From Streptomyces venezuelae (GTDB taxonomy: Bacteria > Actinomycetota > Actinomycetes > Streptomycetales > Streptomycetaceae): DNA of 64,000 nucleotides. Below, in pieces: positions 1-8,534 of the stretch. The translations under genes were made by a program, and so were the position numbers. Numbering within the stretch: the stretch's first letter is position 1; every line of letters begins with the position of its first letter. The stretch lies in the NCBI RefSeq assembly GCF_008642375.1, contig NZ_CP029194.1, positions 5,697,001-5,761,000 on the forward strand, written 5' to 3'. The notes below the pieces were generated by a model that ran no database searches, was not told where the DNA came from, and worked only from the letters and a program-made list of their open reading frames with translations.

Positions 1-71
1 CCGAGCCGTGCCAGCGCACGGTCCACCTCGTCCCGGTCCATCACCGGCCCAGGAGGTCCCGTGACGCCCAT
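1..71 (-). CDS. pknG: Start of a PknG-type serine/threonine protein kinase (partial, runs off the window)
   Basis: Only about 23 codons lie inside the window (reading MGVTGPPGPVMDRDEVDRALA). The ATG at 71 is preceded by AGGTG at a 4-nt distance; an in-frame ATG at 41 is the alternative start. The identity is inferred from context, not from domain sequence: in mycobacteria the order glnX-glnH-pknG is conserved on one strand, and here genes with GlnX and GlnH character precede this start on the same strand, with 55 bp after the glnH stop. PknG is a soluble kinase with a rubredoxin and TPR domains that phosphorylates GarA/OdhI to control the TCA cycle and glutamate metabolism. None of those domains is visible here, so the assignment is tentative. 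Confidence 0.5.
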   Translation of the reverse strand, partial: MGVTGPPGPVMDRDEVDRALARL

Positions 72-126
72 CGATCACCTCTTCCGCCGCGGGTACAGGG
101 GCTGCTTGCCGGGGCTGCCGGCCGGG

Positions 127-1176
127 TCACTTGTAGAGGGGCTCGGGCGGCCCGGTTATCCCGGGCAGGTCCGCCTTCAGCCAGCGCTCGTAGGCCTTCT
201 GCCAGGGGCCGTTCCGGTAGTCGACGAGGACCTTGTTGACCCGGCGGACCAGGTCGTCGTTCCCGAGCTTGGCGGCCACCCCGTAGTACTCCGTGGTGAA
301 CGGCCGGCCCTTGAGCTCGACCGCCGGGTCCTGGGCGGCCTGACCGGCCGCGAGCGCGTTGTCCGTGACGACCGCGTCGACCTCGCCGAGCTGGAGCCGG
401 GCCAGACAGTCCAGCTGGTTCGGGACGGTCAGCAGGTCCTTGTCGTCCTTGGTGCCGTCGGCGTCGTCCTTGAAGACCGCGCCGAAGGAGTTCTTCTCCA
501 GCTCCTCGTAGGCCGTGGACCCCTCGGCGGTGCAGATCCGCTTGCCGCGCAGCGAGGAGTCGTAGCCGGTGATGTCCTTGGCGAGCTTGGGCGCCAGGAC
601 CTGCTGCCCGGCCCGGAAGTAGGCGGTGGAGAAGGCGACCTGCTGGATCCGCTTGCAGTTGATCGTCATCGTGCGCACGACGAGGTCGACCTTGCCGCTG
701 TCCAGCGCGGCGATCCGCTGGTTCGTCGGGATCGCCCGGAAGATCACCGCGTTCTCGTCGCCGAGGACGTCCCGCGCGATGGCCCGGGCCAGATCGATGT
801 CGAACCCCTCCAGAGTGCGGCTCTCCGGGTTCCGGTAGCCCCAGCGGTAGCTGGACTGGTCGACGCCGACGACGAGCTTCCCGCGCGCCTTGATCGCCTG
901 GATCGAGGGGCCGTCCGCCGAGTCGGGCCGGAGCGAGGCCTCCGGGTTCTCGCAGGTGTCCGCCGCGGCCCGGTCGACGACCTGCACCCCGGTGCCCACA
1001 CCGTGGCCGGGACCGGTCGTCCGGGGCGTCGCGGCCGCGCCGCTTCCGTCGTGCGCCAGCGGCAGCAGCGTCAGCGAGGCGGTGAGCCCACAGGCCACGG
1101 CCATGGCGGAAACCCCGCCCCAGCCACGCAGCCGCTGTGCGGCCCGCCGCACCAGCGGGTCCGTGCCGTTCGGCAT
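127..1176 (-). CDS. glnH: Glutamate/amino-acid-binding protein of the GlnX-GlnH-PknG sensing operon
   Basis: This 349-residue protein is a membrane-anchored or secreted periplasmic-binding-protein type 3 domain. It starts MPNGTDPLVRRAAQRLRG, followed by a single hydrophobic segment (about residues 22-42) and then the SBP_bac_3 domain from about residue 95 (GKLVVGVDQSSYRWGY, GFDIDLARAIARDVLG, RIAALDSGKVDLVVRTMTI) to the C terminus. The ATG at 1176 follows an AGAGGG ribosome site and fits 17 bp behind the upstream glnX stop; longer reading frames run into glnX. No ABC permease or ATPase is nearby, which fits a sensory rather than a transport role. In mycobacteria GlnH binds aspartate/glutamate and signals through the membrane protein GlnX to PknG. 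The ligand here is inferred. Confidence 0.85.
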   Translation of the reverse strand: MPNGTDPLVRRAAQRLRGWGGVSAMAVACGLTASLTLLPLAHDGSGAAATPRTTGPGHGVGTGVQVVDRAAADTCENPEASLRPDSADGPSIQAIKARGKLVVGVDQSSYRWGYRNPESRTLEGFDIDLARAIARDVLGDENAVIFRAIPTNQRIAALDSGKVDLVVRTMTINCKRIQQVAFSTAYFRAGQQVLAPKLAKDITGYDSSLRGKRICTAEGSTAYEELEKNSFGAVFKDDADGTKDDKDLLTVPNQLDCLARLQLGEVDAVVTDNALAAGQAAQDPAVELKGRPFTTEYYGVAAKLGNDDLVRRVNKVLVDYRNGPWQKAYERWLKADLPGITGPPEPLYK

Positions 1177-1193
1177 GCCGCCCCCTCTCGCCC

Positions 1194-2624
1194 TCACCGG
1201 TACTCCGACAGTCTGCGGTTGATGCCGAGCACGGCGCCCGCCGCGCCCAGGATCCCGAGCGCCGCCGCGCCCAGCGGCAGGGCCGCCAGCGCGTCCCTGG
1301 CGTCGGCGGCGGAGCGGGTGAACTCGGCCTGCTCGTGGGCGAGGGCCCGCTCCAGGGCCGCGTCGACCTGGTCGAAGGACTGGCCCGTCGTCTCCTTGGC
1401 GCCGACGATCCGGCTGAGCGCGCCCTCGAAGTTGCCGGCCTCGTCCTCGGCGCGGGCCGCCTTGTGGCGCTTCTGCCACTCGCCCGTACGCGAGGCCGCC
1501 TCGTCCACGGGGCTGCGCCCGGCGTCGTCGTCGGCGAGCTCCCGCGCCGAGGCGAGCGCGGTCGTCAGGACGGTCATGCTCGCCGTGTAGTCCGCCTCGT
1601 ACTTGTCGCTCTTGCCGTCCTCCGTGAGGACGGAGCCCCGGGAGACCACGGCGAGGTTCTCGTTGGCGCGGGCCGTGAGCGAGCTGATCCGGGCCTGGTT
1701 GAGAAGCTGGAGGGACTCCTGCCCGTGCGCCCGGGCGTTGTTCAGCTCGGCCCGCGCGACGGTGTGCGCGGCGAGGAGCCAGACCAGCACGACCAGCGAG
1801 GCGGCGGTCGCGGCGAGGAGGCCCTGGTTGAACACCCGGTGGGTGCGGACGTAGTTGCGGCGCTGCGCCCAGGCCAGCACGGCGAGGGCGAGCAGCCCGA
1901 GCCCGAGCGACAGGAAGGGCCAGGTGCGGGCGGAGTCGTCGTCCTCGTGGAGCCGCCGGGTCTCCGCCGCGTACAGCCGCTCGGCGGCCGGCAGCAGCTC
2001 ACCGGTCATCTGCTGGTTCGCGTACCGCAGATAGGCGCCGCCGAGCGGCAGGCCCTGCCGGTTGGCGGCCCGGGCGCGCTCGATCAGGCCCGTGTAGCGC
2101 GGCAGCTGTTCGTTGAGCGTGGTGATCTCGCGGGCCGACTCGCTCGAACCCTCGGTGTTCGCCGCGGCCTTCACGAGGAGGCGGGCCGCGGTGGCGATGT
2201 CCGCCGCGTACCGCTCGCGGGAGTCCGCGGGCTCCAGGGTGCCCGCGAGGAAGCCGCTGGCGGCGGTCGTGTCCGCGTCGGCGAGGGAGCGGTAGACGGC
2301 GGCGGCGTCGGCGCTCAGCGGCTGGCTGCGGCTGACCACGTCGTCGGCGGCGGAGCCGCGGTCGGTGACCTCGAGGGCGGTGACGGCACCGAACGCGACG
2401 ACGAGCAGAGCCAGTACGGCCCCGAGGATCTGGAGCCGGCCGGGCTCGGTCGTCGCGGCCTCGCGGAGCCGCTCGCGCCCGACGGACCAGGCTCCGCGTC
2501 CCGCGGGCGGACCGCCGGCGGGCGCGGCCGAGGGCTGCGCCGGCACCGTGCCCGGGCGCGCCGGTGCGGGCGCCGTGCCCTGCGCCGTCGCCTGCGCGGC
2601 GGGCGCGTTCGGCGGGTATGTCAC
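1194..2624 (-). CDS. glnX: GlnX-like integral membrane signalling protein
   Basis: A 476-residue membrane protein starting with GTG (VTYPPNAPAAQATAQ), chosen because GGGGAGGTCAA directly precedes it; the frame is open further upstream but without a ribosome site. An Ala/Pro-rich cytoplasmic N terminus is followed by four hydrophobic helices: ILGAVLALLVVAFGAVTAL, WPFLSLGLGLLALAVLAW, LLAATAASLVVLVWLLAA and a C-terminal one ending in NRRLSEYR. Two long extracytoplasmic helical loops rich in Ala/Arg/Glu separate helices 1-2 and 3-4. This four-helix, two-sensor-loop arrangement and the position directly upstream of glnH match GlnX of the mycobacterial pknG operon, which relays amino-acid availability sensed by GlnH to the kinase. 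Sequence identity to GlnX could not be measured here; the call rests on topology and synteny. Confidence 0.75.
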   Translation of the reverse strand: MTYPPNAPAAQATAQGTAPAPARPGTVPAQPSAAPAGGPPAGRGAWSVGRERLREAATTEPGRLQILGAVLALLVVAFGAVTALEVTDRGSAADDVVSRSQPLSADAAAVYRSLADADTTAASGFLAGTLEPADSRERYAADIATAARLLVKAAANTEGSSESAREITTLNEQLPRYTGLIERARAANRQGLPLGGAYLRYANQQMTGELLPAAERLYAAETRRLHEDDDSARTWPFLSLGLGLLALAVLAWAQRRNYVRTHRVFNQGLLAATAASLVVLVWLLAAHTVARAELNNARAHGQESLQLLNQARISSLTARANENLAVVSRGSVLTEDGKSDKYEADYTASMTVLTTALASARELADDDAGRSPVDEAASRTGEWQKRHKAARAEDEAGNFEGALSRIVGAKETTGQSFDQVDAALERALAHEQAEFTRSAADARDALAALPLGAAALGILGAAGAVLGINRRLSEYR

Positions 2625-2933
2625 TTGACCTCCCCCTGGGTCGCTGACGTCGGTCCGTCCGGCCAGCAGTATGGCCTCAGGGGCCTGCCCGCACACCGGG
2701 AATGACGCGATCTTGTTCTTATCGTGCCTCATGCCCCCGGCACATCCGCGGGCGAACCCCCTCACGTTGAATACGTCCCCCGGCGTGGATCGGTTCCGTT
2801 CCGACTGTCGCTCGAACAGGTGAACATGCGTGCGGGGCGCCTCTCCCCACCGAAGAAGCGCCCCGCAACCACGCCGAACCAGGCCCTCGCTCAGGCCTCG
2901 TACCGGCCCCGCTCGGGCCTACCGGCCCCCGGC
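2625..2933. other. Intergenic region between glnX promoter side and the sugar operon end
   Basis: This 309-bp gap holds the upstream region of glnX and the 3-prime end of the nagK operon. It contains the hairpin described at 2832-2866 and an imperfect duplication of CTCAGGCCTCGTA (about 2889-2902 and 2933-2945), the second copy covering the end of the kinase gene. I see no convincing gene and no clear sigma-HrdB promoter. Confidence 0.6.
2832..2866 (-). terminator. Hairpin downstream of the sugar operon
   Basis: Perfect 9-bp inverted repeat GCGGGGCGC / GCGCCCCGC with a 17-nt loop, 70 bp after the kinase stop. There is no U tract, as is usual in Streptomyces. Confidence 0.55.
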
Positions 2934-3917
2934 TCAGGCCTCGTAGTGCTCCCGCAGCCGGGCCGCAGCCACCGGGCCGGCCGCCACCTCGTCCAGGGCG
3001 AGGAGCCCCGCCCCGAGGACCGGCGGCGCGGTGACGAAGCCGATCGTCGCCTTGGGCGCCCGGGCACCGAGGGCCTCGACCAGCCGGTCCTCCAACTGCG
3101 GGTGGCGCGCGGCGAGCACGCTGCCGCCCAGCATCACCGGAGCCTCCTCGTCGAGCAGCCCGAGCCGCCCGAGCGCCACCGCGGACATCGCGGCGACCTC
3201 CTCGGCGAGCCGGTGCACGAGCGCCAGCGCGACCGGGTCGCCCGCCGCGCTCACCCGGAACAGCACCGGCGTCAGCTCGTGCCGCCGCGCGAACGCGATC
3301 CGGCCCAGATGCACCGCCTCGATCAGCGCGTACATCGACTCCAGACCGAAGTGCGCGGGCAGCGCGCTGGCGAGCTCGGTCGGCTCACCGCGCCCGTCCT
3401 CGCCCCGCGCCGCGTACCAGAGCGCCTCCTCGGCCATACCGGCGCCGCCGCCCCAGTCCCCGGAGATCTTCCCGAGCGCGGGGAACCGCGCGGTCCTGCC
3501 GTCCGGAGTCATCCCGACGCAGTTGATCCCGGCGCCGCACACCACCGCCACGCCCCGCGGCTCGTCGAGCCCGGCCCGCAGGATGGCGAAGGTGTCGTTG
3601 TGCACCCGCACGGACCGGCTCCAGTCACGCGCCACCAGCGCGGCCCGCAGCCCCTCCTCCTCGACGGGCAGATCGGCGTTGGCGAGACAGGCCGTGACGT
3701 GCGCGAAGGAGGGCGGGAGCCCGGCGCCGCCGGCCGCCTCCCACGCCCTGCCGACGATCTCCGTGAGCGCGTCGACCGCCGTCTCCACCCCCACCAGCGG
3801 AGGCTGGAATCCGCCGCCGCGCGCCGCGCCGAGGACGGTGCCGTCCTCGGCGACGACGGCGACGTCGGTCTTGCTGTTGCCGGCGTCGACGGCCAGCAGA
3901 CTTCCGGTCAGGCCCAC
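2934..3917 (-). CDS. N-acetylglucosamine kinase-like BadF/BadG/BcrA/BcrD-family ATPase
   Basis: A 327-residue sugar kinase of the actin-like ATPase fold. The phosphate-1 loop is LLAVDAGNSKTDVAVVAEDG near the N terminus, the adenosine region is MLGGSVLAARHPQL, and GKISGDWGGGAGMAEEALW carries the conserved SGDWGGG segment typical of GlcNAc kinases. The GTG start overlaps the preceding GH4 gene by 10 bp, indicating translational coupling. It is the last gene of the six-gene ROK/ABC operon. It would phosphorylate a sugar imported unphosphorylated by the ABC system, giving either GlcNAc-6-P or a 6-phosphorylated disaccharide that the GH4 enzyme next to it can hydrolyse. The exact substrate cannot be read from the sequence. 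Confidence 0.85.
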   Translation of the reverse strand: MGLTGSLLAVDAGNSKTDVAVVAEDGTVLGAARGGGFQPPLVGVETAVDALTEIVGRAWEAAGGAGLPPSFAHVTACLANADLPVEEEGLRAALVARDWSRSVRVHNDTFAILRAGLDEPRGVAVVCGAGINCVGMTPDGRTARFPALGKISGDWGGGAGMAEEALWYAARGEDGRGEPTELASALPAHFGLESMYALIEAVHLGRIAFARRHELTPVLFRVSAAGDPVALALVHRLAEEVAAMSAVALGRLGLLDEEAPVMLGGSVLAARHPQLEDRLVEALGARAPKATIGFVTAPPVLGAGLLALDEVAAGPVAAARLREHYEA

Positions 3918-5173
3918 GCGAGGTGCTCCCGGTTGTGCGCGATCAGCCGGTCCGTGAGGCCGTCGGCGTAGGCGTACTGACCGACCAGCGGGTGCGCGAG
4001 CAGCGCCTTGAACACCCGGTCGCGGCCACCGCGCAGCGCCGCCTCCAGGGCCAGGTCCTCGTAGGCCGTGACGTTCGCGATCAACCCGGCGTACAGCGGG
4101 TCCACCGGCGCGACCGGCAGCGGCACCGCGCCGTCCGCCCCCACCGCCGCCTGCGTCTCGATGACGGCGTCGTCCGGCAGGAACGGCAGCGTGCCGTTGT
4201 TGTACGTGTTCACCACCTGGTACGGCGAACCCCCGCCGCCCAGGAGGGAGGCGGCCAGGTCCACCGCCGCCTCCGAGTAGAAGGCGCCGCCGCGCTTGCC
4301 GAGCAGCGCCGGCTTCTCGTCGAGCGCCGGGTCCCCGTACATCTCCAGGAGTTCCTTCTCCATCGCGGCGACCTCGGCGGCCCGCGAGGGCTTGGTGCCG
4401 AGCTCCCGCACGACTTCGTCGTGCGCGTAGAAGTACCGCAGGTAGTACGAGGGGACGACGCCGAGGCGGTCCATGACCGGCCGCTCCAGGCGCAGGTCCT
4501 CGGCGATGGTGTCGCCGTGCTCGGCGAGCAGCCGCGGCAGCACGTTCTCGCCGTCAGGACCGCCCAGCCGCACACCCGTCTCCCACGTCAGGTGGTTGAG
4601 CCCGACGTGGTCGAGGTGGACCGCGGACGGGGCGACGTCGAGGAGCTTCGCGAACTTCCGCTGGAAGCCGATCGCCACGTTGCACAGGCCGACGGCCTTG
4701 TGCCCGGCCTGGAGCAGCGCGCGCGTGACGATGCCGACGGGGTTGGTGAAGTCGATGATCCAGGCGTCCGGGTTGGTGCGCCGGACCCGCTCGGCGATGT
4801 CCAGGACCACCGGGACGGTCCGCAGCGCCTTGGCGAGGCCGCCGGCGCCGGTGGTCTCCTGGCCGACGCAGCCGCACTCCAGCGGCCAGGTCTCGTCCTG
4901 GTTCCGGGCGGCCTGGCCGCCGACGCGGAGCTGGAGCAGGACGGCGTCCGCGCCCTCGACCCCGGCGTCCAGGTCGGAGGTGGTGACGATCCTCCCCTCG
5001 TGGCCCTGCTTGGCGAAGATGCGGCGGGCGAGCCCGCCGACGAGTTCGAGCCGCTCGGCGGCCGGGTCGACGAGGACGAGTTCGGTGATGGGCAGGGTGT
5101 CGCGCAGCCGCGCGAATCCGTCGATCAGTTCGGGGGTGTAGGTGGAACCGCCCCCCACGACAGCGAGCTTCAT
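3908..5173 (-). CDS. Glycoside hydrolase family 4, 6-phospho-beta-glucosidase-like
   Basis: A 421-residue NAD- and Mn-dependent family 4 glycosidase. The Rossmann start MKLAVVGGGSTYTPELIDGFARL is at the N terminus; the metal/NAD-site segments INFTNPVG-type (IIDFTNPVGIVTRALL), GLCNVAIGF and DHVGLNHLTW follow in the usual order. Family 4 enzymes act by an oxidation-elimination-hydration mechanism and the Cys-Asn pair of GLCN with the His of GLNH binds the metal. The ATG at 5173 lies 8 bp after the permease stop and has AGGG upstream; longer readings of the frame overlap the permease. Its substrate must be 6-phosphorylated, yet the transporter is an ABC system, so the downstream kinase probably supplies the phosphate. 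Confidence 0.9.
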   Translation of the reverse strand: MKLAVVGGGSTYTPELIDGFARLRDTLPITELVLVDPAAERLELVGGLARRIFAKQGHEGRIVTTSDLDAGVEGADAVLLQLRVGGQAARNQDETWPLECGCVGQETTGAGGLAKALRTVPVVLDIAERVRRTNPDAWIIDFTNPVGIVTRALLQAGHKAVGLCNVAIGFQRKFAKLLDVAPSAVHLDHVGLNHLTWETGVRLGGPDGENVLPRLLAEHGDTIAEDLRLERPVMDRLGVVPSYYLRYFYAHDEVVRELGTKPSRAAEVAAMEKELLEMYGDPALDEKPALLGKRGGAFYSEAAVDLAASLLGGGGSPYQVVNTYNNGTLPFLPDDAVIETQAAVGADGAVPLPVAPVDPLYAGLIANVTAYEDLALEAALRGGRDRVFKALLAHPLVGQYAYADGLTDRLIAHNREHLAWA

Positions 5174-5181
5174 GGTGTGAT

Positions 5182-6105
5182 TCAGCCCTTCACTCCGGTC
5201 AGTGTGACTCCCTCGACGAACGCCTTCTGGGCGAAGAAGAAGACGAGGATCACAGGGGCCATGACCAGGACGGTCGCGGCCATGGTCAGATTCCAGTCGG
5301 TGTGGTGCGCGCCCTTGAAGGACTCCAGGCCGTAGCTCAGCGTCCAGGCGCCCGGGTTCTCGGAGGCGTAGATCTGCGGCCCGAAGTAGTCGTTCCAGCT
5401 GTAGAAGAACTGGAAGAGGGCCACGGCGGCGATGCCGGGCTTCGCCATCGGGAGCACGATCCTGATCAGCGTGCGGAACTCTCCGCACCCGTCGATCCTG
5501 GCGGCCTCGACGTACTCGTCCGGGATGGTCAGCAGGAACTGGCGCAGCAGGAAGATGGCGAACGCGTCACCGAAGGCCATCGGGATGATCAGCGGCCACA
5601 GTGTGCCGGAGAGGTCCATCTGCTTGGCCCAGAACAGGTACATGGGGATGATCACGACCTGAGGCGGCAGCATCATCATCGAGATGACGAGCAGCAGCGA
5701 CAGGTGCCGGCCGCGGAAGCGGAACTTGGCGAGCGCGTACGCCACGGGTATCGAGGACACCACGACGAGCACGGTGCCGAGCCCCGCGTAGAGCAGGGAG
5801 TTCTTCCACCAGGTGAGGAAGCCCGGTGTGTCGAGGACCTTGAGGTAGTTGTCCCAGTGCCAGGAGTTCGGCGTCAGGTCCCTGGTGAGCGCCTGGTCGT
5901 CGCTCATCAGGGAGGTGAGGAACACGAAGACGAACGGGAGCACGAAGAACAGGGCGGCGGCGATGCCGAGCGAGTGCACGGCGATCCAGTGCAGCAGCGC
6001 CCTGCGGCGGGCCCGCCGCAGGGCGGGACTCGCCGTCCCGGGACGGCCGGGACGGCCGGGGAGGCCGGAGGGGTCGGTGCGGTCGGGGAGGGTCGCGGTC
6101 GTCAT
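5182..6105 (-). CDS. Carbohydrate ABC transporter permease (MalG/CUT1 type)
   Basis: A 307-residue inner-membrane permease with six predicted helices (for example GIAAALFFVLPFVFVFLTSL, LLYAGLGTVLVVVSSIPVAYALA, LLLVISMMMLPPQVVIIPMYLF). The EAA loop, EYVEAARIDGCGEFRTLIRIVLPMAKPGIAAVALF, contacts the ATPase. It starts with ATG at 6105, only 3 bp after the stop of the other permease. It forms the channel with its upstream partner. No ATPase gene is in the operon; in Streptomyces many CUT1 transporters share the global ATPase MsiK, which is the likely partner here by inference. Confidence 0.93.
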   Translation of the reverse strand: MTTATLPDRTDPSGLPGRPGRPGTASPALRRARRRALLHWIAVHSLGIAAALFFVLPFVFVFLTSLMSDDQALTRDLTPNSWHWDNYLKVLDTPGFLTWWKNSLLYAGLGTVLVVVSSIPVAYALAKFRFRGRHLSLLLVISMMMLPPQVVIIPMYLFWAKQMDLSGTLWPLIIPMAFGDAFAIFLLRQFLLTIPDEYVEAARIDGCGEFRTLIRIVLPMAKPGIAAVALFQFFYSWNDYFGPQIYASENPGAWTLSYGLESFKGAHHTDWNLTMAATVLVMAPVILVFFFAQKAFVEGVTLTGVKG

Positions 6106-6108
6106 GGT

Positions 6109-7110
6109 TCAGTCACCCGAGCCGATCAGGCCGCCGCGCCGTCGCATGAGGAGCGCGGTGAAGGCCATGGAGAAGGCGAAGAGCACGAGCGCCACCACAC
6201 AGGCCGCGCCGTAGTTGAACTGGCTGAAGCCGAGGCTGTAGACCAGCTGCGGGAGGGTCAGCGTGGAGTCGTCCGGATATCCCGGCTGGAAGCTCTGGCC
6301 GGAGCCGCCCATCACGCCCGAGGCGACCTTCGCGGCCACGATCGGCTGCGTGTAGTACTGCATCGCGCCGATGATCCCGGTGACGACCGCGAAGAGGACG
6401 ATCGGGGAGATGTTCGGCAGGGTGATGTAGCGGAAGCGCTGCCACGGTGACGCGCCGTCCAGCTCGGCGGCCTCGTACTGCTCCTTCGGTACGTCGAGCA
6501 GCGCGGCCATGAAGATGACCATGAGGTCCCCGACGCCCCACACGGCGAGGACGGTCAGGGCCGGCTTGGCCCAGTCCGCGTCGTTGAACCAGGAGGGGGC
6601 GGGGATGCCGACCGCCTCCAGGAGCGAGTTGACCGGTCCGGTGCCGGGGTTGAGCAGGAAGACGAAGGCGAGCGTCGCCGCCACAGGCGGGGCCAGGTAG
6701 GGCAGGTAGAAGAGGGTGCGGAAGACTCCGGCGCCCGTCTTGATCCTGGTGATCAGGAGGCCGACGCCGAGGCCGAAGACGACCCGGCAGGAGACCATCA
6801 CGACCGCCAGCCAGAGGGTGTTCTGCATCGCCGGCCAGAACTTCGGCAGGTCGGCGAAGACGTACGTCCAGTTCTCCAGGCCCCGCCAGGTCGGCGGGTT
6901 GAGACCGTCGTACCGCATGAACGAGAAGTACAGCGTGGAGACGATCGGATAGCCGAAGGAGAAGCCGAATCCGATCAGCCAGGGGGACATGAAGGCCAGG
7001 GTGCGCAGGGCGTTGCGCCGGCGCTTGCGCCGCAGCGTGTTGTGTCCTCCGGGGGAGGAGGCGGCCGGGGCGGCCGCCTCCTTCCTCGCGGGCAGGGTGT
7101 CCGTGCTCAT
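6109..7110 (-). CDS. Carbohydrate ABC transporter permease (MalF/CUT1 type)
   Basis: A 333-residue permease with a basic N terminus (LRRKRRRNALRTLAFMSPWLIGFGFSFGYPIVSTLYFSF) and the usual six helices. The EAA-like loop reads EQYEAAELDGASPWQRFRYITLPNISPIVLFAVV. It lies 16 bp after the solute-binding gene and 3 bp before the second permease gene, so the three transporter genes are co-transcribed. The heterodimer of the two permeases would pass an oligosaccharide delivered by the lipoprotein. Confidence 0.93.
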   Translation of the reverse strand: MSTDTLPARKEAAAPAASSPGGHNTLRRKRRRNALRTLAFMSPWLIGFGFSFGYPIVSTLYFSFMRYDGLNPPTWRGLENWTYVFADLPKFWPAMQNTLWLAVVMVSCRVVFGLGVGLLITRIKTGAGVFRTLFYLPYLAPPVAATLAFVFLLNPGTGPVNSLLEAVGIPAPSWFNDADWAKPALTVLAVWGVGDLMVIFMAALLDVPKEQYEAAELDGASPWQRFRYITLPNISPIVLFAVVTGIIGAMQYYTQPIVAAKVASGVMGGSGQSFQPGYPDDSTLTLPQLVYSLGFSQFNYGAACVVALVLFAFSMAFTALLMRRRGGLIGSGD

Positions 7111-7126
7111 GGGTGGGTTCCGGCCG

Positions 7127-8470
7127 TCACTTCGTCGCGGCGATGTCGCGGTCGATCTGCGCGGCGGTGTCCGCGAGGGCCTTCTTCAGGTCGGGGACCT
7201 GGCCCTTCTCGTACTTGTGGGCGAGGGCGGAGAGGGTCTCCTGGTAGCTGGCACCGTTCACGGCGCCGTCCATGGTGGTGGACCCGGGGTGCTGGGCGAT
7301 GTCCAGGAAGGTCTTGAAGCGGGCGTCGAACTTGAGGTTCGGGGACTTCAGGGCCTCCAGCGTGGAGGGGACGTTGCCGATGTCGTTGGCGAAGTTCACC
7401 ACGGCCTCGGTATCCGTGGTCATGTACTTGATCAGTTCCCAGGCCGCGTTCTGCTTCTGGCTCTGCGGCGCGATGCCCATGATCGTGCCGGAGAGGTAGC
7501 CCTTGCCGTACTCGGCGAGCTCGTCGTCGGCGACGGGCATCGGCGCGACGCCGACGTCGAAGGTCACCTTGGCGTCCTTGACGAAGTTCAGCCGCCACTC
7601 GCCGTCCAGCTGCATGGCGACCTGCCCGGTGTGGAAGGGGTGCTTGGCGCCCCACTCGGCACCGAAGGTGGTGCGGTACTTGTCCAGCTTCTGGAACCCG
7701 CCCAGCGCGTCCACCAGGGACTTCTGGTACGTCATCATCTCGGCGAACGCCGGGTCCTTCGCGACCGTCGACTTCCCCTCGGCGTCGAAGTACCCGTTGT
7801 GCTTCCACTGCGACATGTAGTGCTCGACGACGGTCTCGTAGCCGAGGTAGTTCGGCATGAAGCCGAGCTGCTCGTAGGAGTCGCCCTTGGCCTTGGTGAG
7901 CTGCTTGGCGACCTGGGTGAACTGGGACCAGGTCTTCGGCGGGGCCTCGGGGTCGAGACCGGCCGCCTTGAACGCGTCCTTGTTGTAGTAGAGGCCGTAC
8001 GCGTCGGAGAGCAGCGGCATCGCGCAGCGCTTGCCCTCGAACTGGGTGTAGTTCTGGAGGACCTCCGGGAAGAGCTTGTCGAGGTCCAGCTTGTCCTTCT
8101 CGATGAAGGGCTTGAGGTCCGCGAGCGCGCCCGAGGAGCAGAACTTGCCGACGTTGGAGGTGGTGAAGGAGGAGACGACATCGGGGCCCTTCGAGCCGCC
8201 CGCGCGCAGCGCCTGGCCCAGCTTGTCGTCGTTGATGTCGCCGACGACCTTCACCTTGATGTTCGGGTGGGCCGCCTCGAAGCGGGCGACGTTGGCCTGG
8301 ATCGCCTTGACCTCGGCGGGCGCCGACCAGCCGTGCCAGAAGGTGATCGTGGTCTTCGCGTTCGGGTCGTCGCTCGCCTTGTTCTCGGTGGATCCGGTAC
8401 AGGCGGAGGCGAAGAGGGCGATCGAGGCGGTGGCGAGCGCGGCGGCTGCTCTGCGCGGACGTACGGGCAT
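7127..8470 (-). CDS. Extracellular sugar-binding lipoprotein of the ABC transporter
   Basis: A 447-residue family 1 solute-binding protein. The signal sequence MPVRPRRAAAALATASIALFASAC ends in a lipobox-like FASAC, so the mature protein should be lipid-anchored at Cys24. The binding domain begins TTITFWHGWSAPAEVKAIQANVARFEAAHPNIKVKVV and continues with GPDVVSSF and PLLSDAYGLYYNKDAFKAAGLD, all typical of oligosaccharide binders. The ATG at 8470 follows GGGAGA. The open frame extends upstream into the ROK gene but without support. Its place behind a ROK regulator and ahead of a phospho-glycosidase points to a beta-glucoside or amino-sugar oligomer as ligand, which is inference. Confidence 0.9.
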   Translation of the reverse strand: MPVRPRRAAAALATASIALFASACTGSTENKASDDPNAKTTITFWHGWSAPAEVKAIQANVARFEAAHPNIKVKVVGDINDDKLGQALRAGGSKGPDVVSSFTTSNVGKFCSSGALADLKPFIEKDKLDLDKLFPEVLQNYTQFEGKRCAMPLLSDAYGLYYNKDAFKAAGLDPEAPPKTWSQFTQVAKQLTKAKGDSYEQLGFMPNYLGYETVVEHYMSQWKHNGYFDAEGKSTVAKDPAFAEMMTYQKSLVDALGGFQKLDKYRTTFGAEWGAKHPFHTGQVAMQLDGEWRLNFVKDAKVTFDVGVAPMPVADDELAEYGKGYLSGTIMGIAPQSQKQNAAWELIKYMTTDTEAVVNFANDIGNVPSTLEALKSPNLKFDARFKTFLDIAQHPGSTTMDGAVNGASYQETLSALAHKYEKGQVPDLKKALADTAAQIDRDIAATK

Positions 8471-8534
8471 GACGGTGTCTCCCTGTGGCGAGGGGCTTAC
8501 GACGGAAGGGGCGGGGCGTGGGGCGGGCGGTGGG

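Noticed and set aside
61..1590. Plus-strand frame starting GTG at 61 with AGGAGG upstream
   Set aside because: The ribosome-like AGGAGG is coincidental; the encoded sequence is the reverse of glnH/glnX and has no recognisable fold.
8471..8534. Looked for a second ROK operator or a DasR-responsive element before the binding-protein gene
   Set aside because: No TAGGAAA/TTTCCTA half-sites and no ACTGGTCTAGACCA-like sequence is present.
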